Notes: a model not told the origin generated them from the letters alone. A stretch of DNA of 64,000 nucleotides from Actinomycetospora succinea (GCF_004363095.1 NZ_SNYO01000004.1:437905-501904); one strand, 5' to 3'; positions 25,548-34,128 are shown, numbered from the stretch's first letter. Made by a program: numbers and translations.

Positions 25548-26450
25548 GTGACCACCGACGGATCCTGGCCCTCGCTGCGCGTCGCCGACTGGGAGGACAC
25601 GCGCGACACGCTCCACATGTGGACGCAGGTGATCGGCAAGATCCGCCTCGCCGCCGCACCCATGGTCAACCACTGGTGGCAGGTGCCGCTCTACGTCTCG
25701 CCGCGCGGCCTGACGACGTCGTCGGTGCCGTGGGGCCGGCGCGTGTTCGACGCCGAGTTCGACTTCGTCGAGCACCGCCTGCGCCTGCGCGTGAGCAGCG
25801 GCGAGGAGCGCACCGTCGCGCTGGAGCCGAAGCCGGTGTCCGCGTTCTGGGAGGAGACCCGGCGGGCCCTCGACGACCTCGGCCTCGACATCCCGATCTC
25901 CACGCGACCGGTCGAGGTCGTGCGGGCGATCCCGTTCGAGTCCGACTCCGAGCACGCGAGCTACGACGCCGACGCCGTGCACCGTTTCTGGGGCCAGCTC
26001 GTGGCCACCGACCGCGTGCTCTCGACGTTCCGGTCGCGCTTCGTCGGCAAGGTCAGCCCCGTCCACTTCTTCTGGGGCAGCTTCGACATGGCCGTCACGC
26101 GCTTCTCGGGCCGGACGGCCCCGGAGCATCCCGGCGGCGCCCCGAACTGCGGGGACTGGGTGATGGTCGAGGGCTACTCGCACGAGCTGTCCAGCGCCGG
26201 GTTCTGGCCGGGTGGCGGCGAGGAGGGCGCGTTCTACGCGTACGCCTACCCGGAGCCGACGGGGTTCAAGGAGCACCCCGTCCGCCCCTCGAACGCGTAC
26301 TACTACGAGGCCGGCGGCCAGTTCCTGCTGCCCTACGAGGCCGTGCGCACCAGCGCCGACCCGGAGGGCACGCTGCTCGACTTCCTCCAGGACACCTACG
26401 AGGCGGCCGCCGACCGCGGCTCCTGGGACCGGGCGGCGCTGGAGCGGTAG
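25548..26450 (+). CDS. DUF5996 family protein
   Basis: 300 residues. The family opens with WPSL...W.DTRDTLHMWTQVIGKIRLA and includes PVHFFWGSFDMAVTRFSGR and the aromatic-rich GAFYAYAYPEP..YYYEAGGQFLLPYEAVR. Function is unknown; the many conserved Trp, Tyr and His residues suggest a binding or enzymatic pocket. GTG 25548 is preceded by TACTTT at 7 bases (25535-25540), the local leaderless pattern, and gives the family's normal N-terminus. GTG 25527, overlapping the carboxypeptidase stop, is the alternative. Confidence 0.82.
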   Translation: MTTDGSWPSLRVADWEDTRDTLHMWTQVIGKIRLAAAPMVNHWWQVPLYVSPRGLTTSSVPWGRRVFDAEFDFVEHRLRLRVSSGEERTVALEPKPVSAFWEETRRALDDLGLDIPISTRPVEVVRAIPFESDSEHASYDADAVHRFWGQLVATDRVLSTFRSRFVGKVSPVHFFWGSFDMAVTRFSGRTAPEHPGGAPNCGDWVMVEGYSHELSSAGFWPGGGEEGAFYAYAYPEPTGFKEHPVRPSNAYYYEAGGQFLLPYEAVRTSADPEGTLLDFLQDTYEAAADRGSWDRAALER

Positions 26451-26454
26451 GCGC

Positions 26455-26937
26455 TCAGAGCACCTGGTGGCCGTACATCTCGCCGAGCGGGTCGGCGATG
26501 AGCTCGATGCGCGCACCGTCGGGGTCGCGGAAGTAGACCGAGACCCCGCTGTGCACCTCGTGCTCGACGCCGGCCGCGTCCAGGCGCTCGACGAGCTCCT
26601 GCCAGCGGGCGGGCTCGACGCTGATCGCCAGGTGGTGCAGCCCGCCCAGGACCTCGGCGTACGGGCCGACGTCGAGGCCGGGGAAGTCGAAGAAGGCGAT
26701 GAGGTTGCCGTTGCCGATGTCGAAGAAGAAGTGCGACGAACCCTCGTAGTCGCGGTTCTCGATCAGCTCGGTCAGCGGGAAGCCGAGCACCCCCTGGTAG
26801 AAGCGCACGGTCGTCTCGACGTCGCTCGACACGAGCGCCGTGTGGTGCAGCCCGCGGGCGGTCGACGCCGGGCGCTCGCCGAGGGGCTTCAGGTAGGTGT
26901 CGCGGATGCGGTCACGGGTCGCGGAGGTCGTTGACAT
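26455..26937 (-). CDS. VOC family (glyoxalase/dioxygenase superfamily) protein
   Basis: 160 residues. Two beta-alpha-beta-beta-beta modules: GLHHTALVSSDVETTVRFYQGVLGFPL (about 41-67) and GLHHLAISVEPARWQELVERL...VSVYFRDPDGARIEL. Metal ligands fit His in LHHTA, His in LHHLA and Glu in ARIEL, plus the HFFFDIGNGN segment. ATG 26937 is leaderless behind TTGACG-17-TAAGAT. Both promoter elements overlap TGACNNGTCA palindromes, so the divergent MarR protein most likely represses it. It may be an extradiol-type or epimerase-type enzyme, or a resistance protein. Confidence 0.83.
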   Translation of the reverse strand: MSTTSATRDRIRDTYLKPLGERPASTARGLHHTALVSSDVETTVRFYQGVLGFPLTELIENRDYEGSSHFFFDIGNGNLIAFFDFPGLDVGPYAEVLGGLHHLAISVEPARWQELVERLDAAGVEHEVHSGVSVYFRDPDGARIELIADPLGEMYGHQVL

Positions 26938-26980
26938 GTCACCTATCTTACTCGCACTTCGGTGACGCGTCAACTATGCT
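26932..26980. promoter_or_regulatory. divergent VOC/marR promoters with two TGACNNGTCA operators
   Basis: Palindromes TGACATGTCA (26932-26941) and TGACGCGTCA (26963-26972) lie 31 bp apart. Extended copies (13 bp, one inverted relative to the other) agree at 11 positions. The minus-strand promoter reads TTGACG (26968-26973) and TAAGAT (26945-26950), 7 bases before the VOC ATG. The plus-strand TATGCT (26975-26980) lies 6 bases before the marR GTG. One operator overlaps the VOC minus-35 and abuts the marR minus-10; the other covers the VOC start. Confidence 0.75.
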
Positions 26981-26986
26981 GGTGCC

Positions 26987-27445
26987 GTGGCTGAACCCCG
27001 GTGGCTCGACGAGCGCCAGCAGCGTGCGTGGCGCGGTCATCTCGCCCTGCAGGCGCGGCTGCACGCGCAGCTCAACCGCCGGCTCCAGGCCGACTCGGGG
27101 CTGTCCCTGGCCGACTTCGACGTGCTCGTCGCGCTGAGCGAGAGCGACGGACCGATGCGTGTGCAGGAGCTCGCCGACCACCTCCAGTGGGAGAAGAGTC
27201 GGCTGTCCCACCAGCTCTCGCGGATGGAGCGCCGCGCTCTCCTCGAGCGCCAGGACTGCCCCGACGACGCCCGTGGGGCCTTCGTGGTGCTCAGCGCGGC
27301 GGGGCGTAGGGCCATCGAGGCGGCCGCGCCGGCGCACGTCGAGGCGGTGCAGTCGCTGGTGTTCGACGGTCTCGACGACGCGCAGGTCGAGACCTGGGCG
27401 GAGATCGCCGACGCGGTGCTGGCGCGCGTGGACGCCCGCGGCTGA
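26987..27445 (+). CDS. MarR family transcriptional regulator
   Basis: 152 residues. The winged helix is MRVQELADHLQWEKSRLSHQLSRMERRALLERQDCPDDARGAFVVLSAAGRR, with N- and C-terminal dimerisation helices. GTG 26987 lies 6 bases from TATGCT, implying a leaderless mRNA. It is divergent from the VOC gene with paired TGACNNGTCA palindromes in the 49-base gap. Cys in DCPDDARG, at the wing, could sense electrophiles, but that is speculation. Confidence 0.88.
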   Translation: MAEPRWLDERQQRAWRGHLALQARLHAQLNRRLQADSGLSLADFDVLVALSESDGPMRVQELADHLQWEKSRLSHQLSRMERRALLERQDCPDDARGAFVVLSAAGRRAIEAAAPAHVEAVQSLVFDGLDDAQVETWAEIADAVLARVDARG

Positions 27446-27509
27446 GCCTTCCGCCGGTCCGTGCCGGGGTCGACACTCGGTGGCCCGCCCCGGACGAAGG
27501 TGGTCCGCC

Positions 27510-27911
27510 ATGACCGATCGCGACGTGGTCCTCGCCGAGATCCTCGACCGGCACCTCGTCGCGATGGACGCCTTCCACTCCGGCGACCCCGACCCGTCGC
27601 GCGCCCTGTGGTCGGACGACGAACCGGTGACGCTCTTCGCGCCGGGGCGGCCGATGGCGATCGGGCGGGGCGAGGTCGTCCGGACCTTCGAGCGCGCGGC
27701 GGCGAGGCTCTCCGACGGTCGGGACGGGCGGTTCGAGGTGCACCACGTCGAGGTGGCCGGTGACCTCGGCGTGCTCGCCGGCGTGGAGCACTCGGTGTTC
27801 TCGGTGGAGGGCGGTCCGCCGCAGGCGCAGTCGTTGCGCGTCACGCTCGTCTACCGCCGCGAGGACGGCGCGTGGCGGCTGGCGCACCGTCACGCCGGCG
27901 TCGAGCCGTAG
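27510..27911 (+). CDS. SnoaL-like/NTF2-fold protein
   Basis: 133 residues with a cone-shaped alpha+beta barrel pattern: an N-terminal helix with AMDAFHSGDPDPSRALWSDDEPVTLFAPG, a long strand region with FEVHHVEVAGDLGVLAGVEHSVF, and the closing RVTLVYRREDGAWRLAHRHAGVEP. It belongs to the SnoaL/DUF4440-type group (ketosteroid isomerase-like), whose members are enzymes or small-molecule binders. ATG 27510 was chosen by fit to the family N-terminus. It is the next gene after marR. Confidence 0.78.
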   Translation: MTDRDVVLAEILDRHLVAMDAFHSGDPDPSRALWSDDEPVTLFAPGRPMAIGRGEVVRTFERAAARLSDGRDGRFEVHHVEVAGDLGVLAGVEHSVFSVEGGPPQAQSLRVTLVYRREDGAWRLAHRHAGVEP

Positions 27912-28210
27912 GGGTCGATCGCGGAGCCGAAGGTCTGTGCTCCCGCGACCCGGACGTCGGCGAGGCGGTGCGGCCGCCAGGCCTCCGGAGTGAGGGCGTG
28001 GTGCACCTCGCCGGGCGGGACGAGCGCCAGCTCGCCGTGCACGATCCGCACCCCGAACTGCGGGTAGCGGTCGGCGATCGTGGCGGCGTCCACCTCGCGA
28101 TTTCGGTGGTCGCGAGGTCCTCGGCGTCCAGAATCTCGCGGCAATTCTCCGAGGCGGTCCCCGCGAACTGGCCCGGCGTTGTCGGGGGTGCGCTCTAGTA
28201 TCGAACACAT
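27890..28210 (-). pseudogene. probable 5'-truncated gene fragment
   Basis: The C-terminal 65 codons (DRYPQFGVRIVHGELALVPPGEVHHALTPEAWRPHRLADVRVAG..) read like genuine protein with a proper stop. The N-terminal 40 codons lie across the HNH gene promoter and read as Arg/Asp-rich noise. This looks like the 3' remnant of a gene whose beginning was lost where the HNH element sits. The family was not recognised. It overlaps the SnoaL-like gene end by 22 bases. A real short gene cannot be excluded. Confidence 0.45.
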
Positions 28211-29582
28211 GAGCGAACGGGTGCTCGGGTCGGTGGAGCGGGACGCGATCGAGCGCGCCCGCCTCGGCGAGATCGCCCGCCGCCGGGCGGACTACCAGCG
28301 TCTCGAGCAGGTCGCCGCGTTGGAGGAGCTGCAGGTCGCGGAGGTGACCGGGGACCGTTCGACTGGGCGGTTGCTCGAGGAGCTGTGGCGGATCGGTGCG
28401 GTCGAGGCGAAGCGGCTGGTGGCCGAGGCCGCGGACCTGTGCCCGCGTCGCTCGCTGATCGGGGAGGCGCTGCCGGCGCGGTTGCCGGCCACCGCCGCGG
28501 CGGCGAAGGGCGGGCAGCTCGGCCCGGCGCACATCGCGATCATCCGCACGACCATGCGCCGCCTCGACCGCGTCGAGGGCCTGCCGCTCGAGGAATGGAT
28601 CGAGGCCGAGCGCCGCCTGGCCGACGACGCGACCCGGCTCGGACCCAAGGGGTTGCAGGCCGTCGCCGACCGGTTGTTGGCCCATCTCGACCCGGACGGT
28701 GAGGAGCCGCCCGAAGAGAACGCGGGCTGCGACGACGAGTTGTTGTTCACCCGCCGCAGGAACGGGGTGCTGCACTTCCGCGGCCGGATGTCGGACCCGG
28801 TCGACGCCGAGGCGTTCCAAACCGTCATCGACGACCTCGCCGCCCCGTGCGGTCCCGACGACACCCGCGAGCTCGCCCTGCGCCGCATCGAGGGCCTCAA
28901 GGACCTCGTCGGTGCGGCACGCCGCCCCGGCGGTGTCGCCGCCGACACCGACCGACCCGCCGACACCGACCGACCCGCCGACGAGCACGGCGCGGCGGAC
29001 GAGTCCGACGAGGCGGACGGGTCGGAGGCGCTGATCCCTGCTCCGCGTCAGTCCGAGCCCACCTCGACGGGCCGGCGGGTCGAGCGCCCGGGGCGGGCGT
29101 TGCTGACCATCACCATCGATCACCGCTGGCTGCGTGGGGCGCTCACCGAGAGGGGCGGCTACGGGGTGCTGGAGTCCGGGGTGCGGGTGCATCCGGGCAC
29201 GGTGCGCCGGTGGGCGTGCGACGCCGAGATCGTGCCGGTGGTGCTCGGGTCGAAGTCCGAGCCCCTGGACGTCGGTCGGTTGCAGCGCACCGCGCCGGAC
29301 GCGATCCGCCGGGCGCTCAATCTGCGCGACGGGGGCTGCGCGTTCCCCGGCTGCACCCGCCCACCGCGGCGCTGCCAGGCCCACCACGTGCAGGAATGGC
29401 TCGACCACGGCGACACGGCCCTCGAGAACATGTGCCTGCTGTGCCGATATCACCACCAGGTGATCCACCACGGGCACTGGACCATCCAGATGATCAATGG
29501 GCTGCCCTGGTTCACCCCACCGTGGATCATCGACCCCGAACGACAACCCCGACCCGGCGGACGACCACGGGTCCCGACCTGA
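28209..29582 (+). CDS. DUF222/HNH endonuclease, 13E12 repeat family
   Basis: 457 residues. An N-terminal DUF222 helical domain (about residues 20-260) is followed by an acidic linker with a repeated DTDRPA unit (about 246-257), then a C-terminal HNH nuclease: GGCAFPGCTRPPRRCQAHHVQEWLDHGD..LENMCLLCRYHHQVIHHGHW, with two CxxC zinc pairs and the HH catalytic core. ATG 28209 is leaderless behind TAGTAT (28196-28201). A strong hairpin follows the stop. These multicopy genes resemble the mycobacterial REP13E12 loci that serve as prophage attachment targets. It lies between two broken genes. Confidence 0.9.
   Translation: MSERVLGSVERDAIERARLGEIARRRADYQRLEQVAALEELQVAEVTGDRSTGRLLEELWRIGAVEAKRLVAEAADLCPRRSLIGEALPARLPATAAAAKGGQLGPAHIAIIRTTMRRLDRVEGLPLEEWIEAERRLADDATRLGPKGLQAVADRLLAHLDPDGEEPPEENAGCDDELLFTRRRNGVLHFRGRMSDPVDAEAFQTVIDDLAAPCGPDDTRELALRRIEGLKDLVGAARRPGGVAADTDRPADTDRPADEHGAADESDEADGSEALIPAPRQSEPTSTGRRVERPGRALLTITIDHRWLRGALTERGGYGVLESGVRVHPGTVRRWACDAEIVPVVLGSKSEPLDVGRLQRTAPDAIRRALNLRDGGCAFPGCTRPPRRCQAHHVQEWLDHGDTALENMCLLCRYHHQVIHHGHWTIQMINGLPWFTPPWIIDPERQPRPGGRPRVPT
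28944..28979 (+). repeat. 18-bp tandem duplication inside the HNH gene
   Basis: Two exact tandem copies of an 18-bp unit (28944-28961 and 28962-28979) encode a repeated DTDRPA in the linker between DUF222 and the nuclease domain. The unit is in frame and probably reflects slippage in a disordered linker. Confidence 0.85.
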
Positions 29583-29586
29583 CCGC

Positions 29587-29613
29587 AGAACGCTTCGACA
29601 ATCGAAGCGTTCT
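29587..29613 (+). terminator. HNH gene terminator hairpin
   Basis: A perfect 12-bp stem, AGAACGCTTCGA with its reverse complement around a CAA loop, begins 5 bases after the HNH stop. It has no long T-run, as is usual in high-GC actinobacteria. On the other strand the degraded oxidoreductase frame reads straight through it. Confidence 0.8.
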
Positions 29614-29614
29614 C

Positions 29615-30300
29615 CTCGCAGAGCTCGCCAGCGCGGCAGGACGTCGGCGGCGATGTCGCCGACGACGTGCTGCGACCCGGCGACCGGGCCCTGCTCGCGC
29701 GGCGACGGTGCGACGACGTCGGTGAAGCCGAGATCCGGCCCGGCCCGGCCGAAGTCCCCGAAGCAATCCGCGGAGGCGATGCTCGAGGTCGGCGCGCCGT
29801 CGGTCCGCAGGAACCGGCGGAACTCCGCTCGCGTGCCGGCAGAAGCGAGCACCTCCGACATCCGCGCGCTCGCGTCACGGACCGCCGCCCACCACGCCTC
29901 CACGGTGTCGGCGGCCGCGCCCGTCGTGACCCACCCGTCGCCCACGGTGTCGGCGAGGCGCATAGCCCGCGGACCGTTCGCGGCGACGAGGTACGGCGTC
30001 CGGCCGTTGGCCACAGCCCCGGACGGTGCGCGCGTCGACCGCCGAAGTACGTCCGCTCGACCGTCATGTGGTCCTTGCGCAACAGGCGGTCGAGCAGCGT
30101 CGTGGACTCCTCGAACCGCCCGGCCCGGCTCGCGGGCGCCGCGGCGCCCAGCACCGCCGTGGTCGACGAGCGAGCGCCAGCCGAGGTGGTCAAACGTCCA
30201 TCCGTGATCGAACCCGAGCTCCTCCAGCGCGGCCCAGCGCCGCCGGGTCTCGGCGACGGGGTGCTCCGGCAGGATCGTCAGCCCGATAGGGGGACGATCC
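29615..30300 (-). pseudogene. degraded LLM-type flavin (F420-like) oxidoreductase
   Basis: Fragments in three frames line up in order with luciferase-like oxidoreductases. PIGLTILPEHPVAETRRRWAALEELGFDHGWTFDHLGW sits near 30290-30180. A jump follows to TAVLGAAAP..RAGRFEESTTLLDRLLRKDH, which loses roughly 70 expected residues. A further frame gives NGRTPYLVAANGPRAMRLADTVGDGWVTTG and RAGPDLGFTDVVAPSPR..VLPRWRAL. There is no start codon after the upstream stop, and the last frame reads through the HNH terminator without stopping. Truncated, internally deleted and frameshifted, it should be non-functional. Confidence 0.75.
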
Positions 30301-30314
30301 TGCCGGCGACCCGC

Positions 30315-31376
30315 TCAGAAGGTGATCAGCGGCTTCACGATCCCGTCGCGCTTCTCGCTCATCATCGCGAAGCCCTCCTCGACCTGGTCGATGCCCATCC
30401 GGTGCGTGGTCATCGGGGTGGGGTCGACCTTGCCGTTGGCCAGCAGCCGCATGAGCCGTTCCATGCGCAGCCGGCCGCCGGGGCAGAGGTCGGTGACGAT
30501 CTTCTTGCTCGCCATGCCGAGGCCCCAGGCGTCGAGCGGCATCGTCACCGTCGGGCCCGACTCCCCGTGGTAGCCGACGTTGGACAGCGTCCCGCCGGGC
30601 CGGGTGGCGTAGAGCGCGCCCTCGAAGGTCACCTGGTTGCCCAGCGCCTCCACCGTGGAGTCCGCGCCGCCGTCGGTGAGCTCGACGATCTGCTCGGCGA
30701 CGTTGCCGGACGCCGGGTCGATGACGACGTCCGCCCCGAAGCGCCGCGAGAGCTCCTGCCGGCCCGGGATGCCCTCGACGGCGATGACGAGCCCGGCGCC
30801 GCGGAGCTTCGCGCCGATCGTGGCCGAGAGGCCGACCGCGCCCTGGGCGAAGATCGCGACCGTGCCGCCGATCGGGATGTTCGCGTTCTCCGAGCCGATG
30901 ATGCCGGTCGAGAGCATGTCGCAGGCGTAGACCGCGACCTCGTCGGCGAGCCCCTCCGGGATCGGGGCGAGGTTGTAGTCGGCGTCGTTGACGTGGAAGT
31001 ACTCGGCCATGTTGCCGTCCTTCTGGACGGTGAACCGGTAGCCGCCGAGCGGACCGCCGCACTGCGAGCTGTAGCCCGCCTGGCAGTTGTCGCAGGTCCC
31101 GTCGGGGGTGACGGCGTTGACCGCGACGCGGTCGCCGACCTTCATCGACGTGACGCCCTCGCCGACCTCGTGCACGACGCCGACGCTCTCGTGCCCGAGG
31201 AGCCTGCCCTCGGGCACCGGCAGCAGGCCGGCGACGGTGTGGACGTCGGACGTGCAGATCAGCGAGGCGGTGGTCTTCACGATCGCGTCGCCGGGGCCGG
31301 CGTGCGGGATCTCCCGCTCGACGAGCCCGACCTTGCCGGCCCCCAGGAACGCCAGGGCCTTCATGGTGTCGCTCAT
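30315..31376 (-). CDS. zinc-dependent alcohol dehydrogenase
   Basis: 353 residues of the medium-chain Zn-ADH family, oxidising an alcohol with NAD(P). The catalytic zinc region is CTSDVHTVAGLLPVPEGRLLGHESVGVVHEVG (about 41-72). The structural-zinc loop GTCDNCQAGYSSQC retains three cysteines, and the Rossmann motif FAQGAVGLSATIGAKLRG lies at about 180. ATG 31376 has an AGAGGAA site; ATG 31364 is an alternative. It is last of three genes, behind a Baeyer-Villiger monooxygenase and an alpha/beta hydrolase, so it probably makes the ketone or oxidises the released alcohol. Confidence 0.92.
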   Translation of the reverse strand: MSDTMKALAFLGAGKVGLVEREIPHAGPGDAIVKTTASLICTSDVHTVAGLLPVPEGRLLGHESVGVVHEVGEGVTSMKVGDRVAVNAVTPDGTCDNCQAGYSSQCGGPLGGYRFTVQKDGNMAEYFHVNDADYNLAPIPEGLADEVAVYACDMLSTGIIGSENANIPIGGTVAIFAQGAVGLSATIGAKLRGAGLVIAVEGIPGRQELSRRFGADVVIDPASGNVAEQIVELTDGGADSTVEALGNQVTFEGALYATRPGGTLSNVGYHGESGPTVTMPLDAWGLGMASKKIVTDLCPGGRLRMERLMRLLANGKVDPTPMTTHRMGIDQVEEGFAMMSEKRDGIVKPLITF

Positions 31377-31387
31377 GGTCGTTCCTC

Positions 31388-32446
31388 TCAGACGGGGGTC
31401 TCCAGGAGCTCCCGGAGGTGGCTGTCGATCTGGGGCATGAACTCGGGGTTCACGGCGAAGAGCCCGAGGTGACCGAGGACGTCGTCGACGACCCGCAGCT
31501 CCGAGCCCTTGACCAGCGACTGCTCGGCGACGCAGTCGCGCACCGGGAAGAACATGTCCTCGCTGATCGGCATGACGAACGTCATCGCGGTGATCCGCCC
31601 GAGCGCCGCGGCGAGGTCGCCGCCGGTGTGCCGGGCGACGTCGCCTCGCTGCCACTTCCACGCCATCGCGAGCAGGTCGTTCGGGTCCATGGCCGTGAAG
31701 TAGGGCTGCAGGAACCCGGCGAGGAACGCGTCCATGTCCTCGAAGCCCAGCGCGGTGTAGACGCGCTGCTTCCAGAACTCCGTCGAGAACCCCATCACGC
31801 CCCACATCCGGGCGTGGCGCTCGAGTCCCGCGGCCACCTCGGCGTTCGACGCGTACTCGCCCCCGGCGAACCCGGGGTCCGAGGTGATGGCGTCGGTCAG
31901 CGTGCGCGTGAACAGGAAGTCGTGGTCGGTGTTCTGCGCCGTGCCGGCGATCGGCGCGGCCCGCTTCACCTTGTCCGGGAACCGCACCGCCCACTCGTAG
32001 GTCTGCTGGGCGCCCATCGACCCGCCGACGACCAGCTCGAGGGCCTTGATCCCGAAGTGCTCGCGCAGCAGCCGCTCCTGGGCGACCACGTCGTCGCCGA
32101 TGCGCACCTTCGGGAACGCCGACATCGCGATGCCCTCGTTGGCGCCGGACGCGTTGTGCGGTGAGGTCGACAGCCCGTTGCCGATCTGGTCGATCACGAC
32201 GATGAAGTACCGGGACGGGTCGAGCGCACGGCCCTCGCCGATGTACTGCTCGCGGAAGATCTGGTGCGTGCCCGAGTACCAGGTGGTCACGAGGATCGCC
32301 GGGTCGCCCGGCGTCCCGAACGTCGCCACGGCGAGGTGGCAGTCGGGGATCGTGCCGCCGTCCTCGAGGTCGAGCCGGCCGATGCCGACCACCTCGTACT
32401 CGCCGTGGAACTCGGGGGAGTAGTAGGGATTCGTGATCGGACCCAT
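31388..32446 (-). CDS. alpha/beta hydrolase, MetX-like, in BVMO operon
   Basis: 352 residues. The fold resembles homoserine O-acetyltransferases: early VTTWYSGTHQIF oxyanion region, IDQIGNGLSTSP, nucleophile elbow LVVGGSMGAQQTYEWAV (Ser about residue 142), with late VMPISEDMFFP and VLGHLGLF supplying the Asp and His. ATG 32446 overlaps the stop of the monooxygenase gene by one base, so the two are co-translated. In this context it likely hydrolyses the ester or lactone made by the Baeyer-Villiger enzyme; acyl transfer is the alternative. Confidence 0.85.
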   Translation of the reverse strand: MGPITNPYYSPEFHGEYEVVGIGRLDLEDGGTIPDCHLAVATFGTPGDPAILVTTWYSGTHQIFREQYIGEGRALDPSRYFIVVIDQIGNGLSTSPHNASGANEGIAMSAFPKVRIGDDVVAQERLLREHFGIKALELVVGGSMGAQQTYEWAVRFPDKVKRAAPIAGTAQNTDHDFLFTRTLTDAITSDPGFAGGEYASNAEVAAGLERHARMWGVMGFSTEFWKQRVYTALGFEDMDAFLAGFLQPYFTAMDPNDLLAMAWKWQRGDVARHTGGDLAAALGRITAMTFVMPISEDMFFPVRDCVAEQSLVKGSELRVVDDVLGHLGLFAVNPEFMPQIDSHLRELLETPV

Positions 32447-34128
32447 CAAGCCACCGCCCAGGTGTAGACGTGTTCGCCGGCAGGAACGGCCTCACCGTCG
32501 ACGGCGAAGCCCTCCCACCCGTTCTCGGCGATCTGGTCGCACTTCGCCCTATACGGACCGACGAAGTCGAGGTTCGGCAGGAACTGCCGCGGTTTGCCGG
32601 GGATGTTGGCGCCCATGTACCAGGTGTCCGCGGTCGGGAAGAGCGTCGCGTTCGCGATCTCCTGGTTGTAGGCGCACCACCCGTCCTCGGCGTCCTTCGT
32701 CGGTTCGATCCGCGCGGCCCCTCGGGCGCGCAGGTCGTCGATGATCCGGCCGATGTAGTCGACGTGCTGCTCGATCGAGACCGGCATGTTCGAGAGCACC
32801 GACGGGCTCTGCGGGCCGGTGACGGTGAACAGGTTCGGGAAGCCGTGGCTCATCAGGCCGAGGTAGGTCCGCGGGCCCTCCGCCCACTTCTCGCGCAGCA
32901 GCTGCCCGTGACGCCCGCGGAAGTCGATGCGGTTGAGCGGGCCGGTCATGGCGTCGAAGCCGGTCGCGAACACGAGGGTGTCGAACGCGTGCTCGGTGCC
33001 GTCGGCGAGGCGCAGCCCGGTCTCGGTGATCGCCGAGATGGGGTTGGACTTCACGTCGACGAGGTGGACGTGGGGCTCGTTGAAGGTCTCGAAGTACCCG
33101 GAGTCCAGCGGGTTGCGCTTGCAGCCGAAGGGATAGCCCTTCGGGACGAGCAGTTCCGCGGTCTCGGGGTCGTCGACCTTCTCGCGGATTTTGCGGTCGA
33201 GGAACTTCCGGACCAGGTCGTTGGCCTCGGTGGAGAAGAACATGTCGGCGTAGCCGCCGAGCCAGATGTGGAAGCCGCCACGGTTCCAGAAGTCCTCGAG
33301 CAGCGCCTCGCGCTCGTCGTCGGAGACCTCGGCGGCGCCCTTGTCCTGGAGGTAGAGCTCGAAGCCGAAGTTCGAGTTCTGGATCCGCTCGCGGATCCCC
33401 GCCCAGTCCTTCAGCCGCTCCGCCTTGACCGCCGGGTCCACCGGTCCGTTGTTGGCCGGGACGATGTAGTTCGCGGTCCGCTGGAACACCGTCAGCTCGG
33501 CGGCCTGCGCCGCGATCAGCGGGGTCGCCTGCACCGCGCTGGCGCCGGAGCCGATCATCCCGACCCGCTGGCCGCGGAAGTCCACGCCCTCGTGGGGCCA
33601 GTGCCCGGTGTGGAAGGTCGGGCCACGGAACGTGTCGGCGCCCTCGAACGGCGGGGTGTTCGACGCCGAGAGCGCGCCCACCGCCGAGATCACGTAGGTG
33701 GCGACGACCGTCTCACCGCCGTCGGTGGTCACCGTCCAGTGCGCCCGCTCGTCGTCCCAGGTCGCCGACACCACCCGCGTGCCGAACGTGATGTCCTTGG
33801 CCAGGTCGAAGCGGTCGGCCACGTGCTCGAGATAGCTGCGGATCTCGTGGGACTCCGGGTAGCGCTCGCTCCACTCCCACTCCTCCCAGAGGCCGCGGTC
33901 GAACGTGTAGCCGTAGATGTACGAGTCGGAGTCCGAGCGCGCGCCGGGGTAGCGGTTCCAGTACCAGGTGCCGCCGACGCCGTGGCCGGTCTCGAACACC
34001 CGGGCGTGCAGCCCCATCTCGTCGCGCAGCTTGTGCAGCATGTAGAGCCCCGAGAAGCCGGCCCCGATGATCACGGCGTCGACGGTGTCGACGCCGGTCC
34101 CGGGTGGGCTCTCCGCTGTGGTGGACAT
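32446..34128 (-). CDS. Baeyer-Villiger-type FAD monooxygenase
   Basis: 560 residues. An FAD-binding Rossmann motif is at AVIIGAGFSGLYML (about 18-31), and GVGGTWYWNRYPGARSD is the characteristic following segment. The BVMO fingerprint FRGPTFHTGHWP lies at about 165-177 and the second NADPH-binding motif GMIGSGASAVQ at about 187. It inserts an oxygen next to a ketone carbonyl using NADPH and O2. GAGGAG precedes ATG 34128. First gene of the hydrolase-ADH operon and divergent from an AraC regulator, it indicates an alcohol, ketone, ester, acid plus alcohol pathway. Confidence 0.93.
   Translation of the reverse strand: MSTTAESPPGTGVDTVDAVIIGAGFSGLYMLHKLRDEMGLHARVFETGHGVGGTWYWNRYPGARSDSDSYIYGYTFDRGLWEEWEWSERYPESHEIRSYLEHVADRFDLAKDITFGTRVVSATWDDERAHWTVTTDGGETVVATYVISAVGALSASNTPPFEGADTFRGPTFHTGHWPHEGVDFRGQRVGMIGSGASAVQATPLIAAQAAELTVFQRTANYIVPANNGPVDPAVKAERLKDWAGIRERIQNSNFGFELYLQDKGAAEVSDDEREALLEDFWNRGGFHIWLGGYADMFFSTEANDLVRKFLDRKIREKVDDPETAELLVPKGYPFGCKRNPLDSGYFETFNEPHVHLVDVKSNPISAITETGLRLADGTEHAFDTLVFATGFDAMTGPLNRIDFRGRHGQLLREKWAEGPRTYLGLMSHGFPNLFTVTGPQSPSVLSNMPVSIEQHVDYIGRIIDDLRARGAARIEPTKDAEDGWCAYNQEIANATLFPTADTWYMGANIPGKPRQFLPNLDFVGPYRAKCDQIAENGWEGFAVDGEAVPAGEHVYTWAVA

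Noticed and set aside
28944..28979. Tandem repeat considered as a CRISPR fragment
   Set aside because: Two contiguous in-frame 18-bp copies with no spacers, inside a coding linker.
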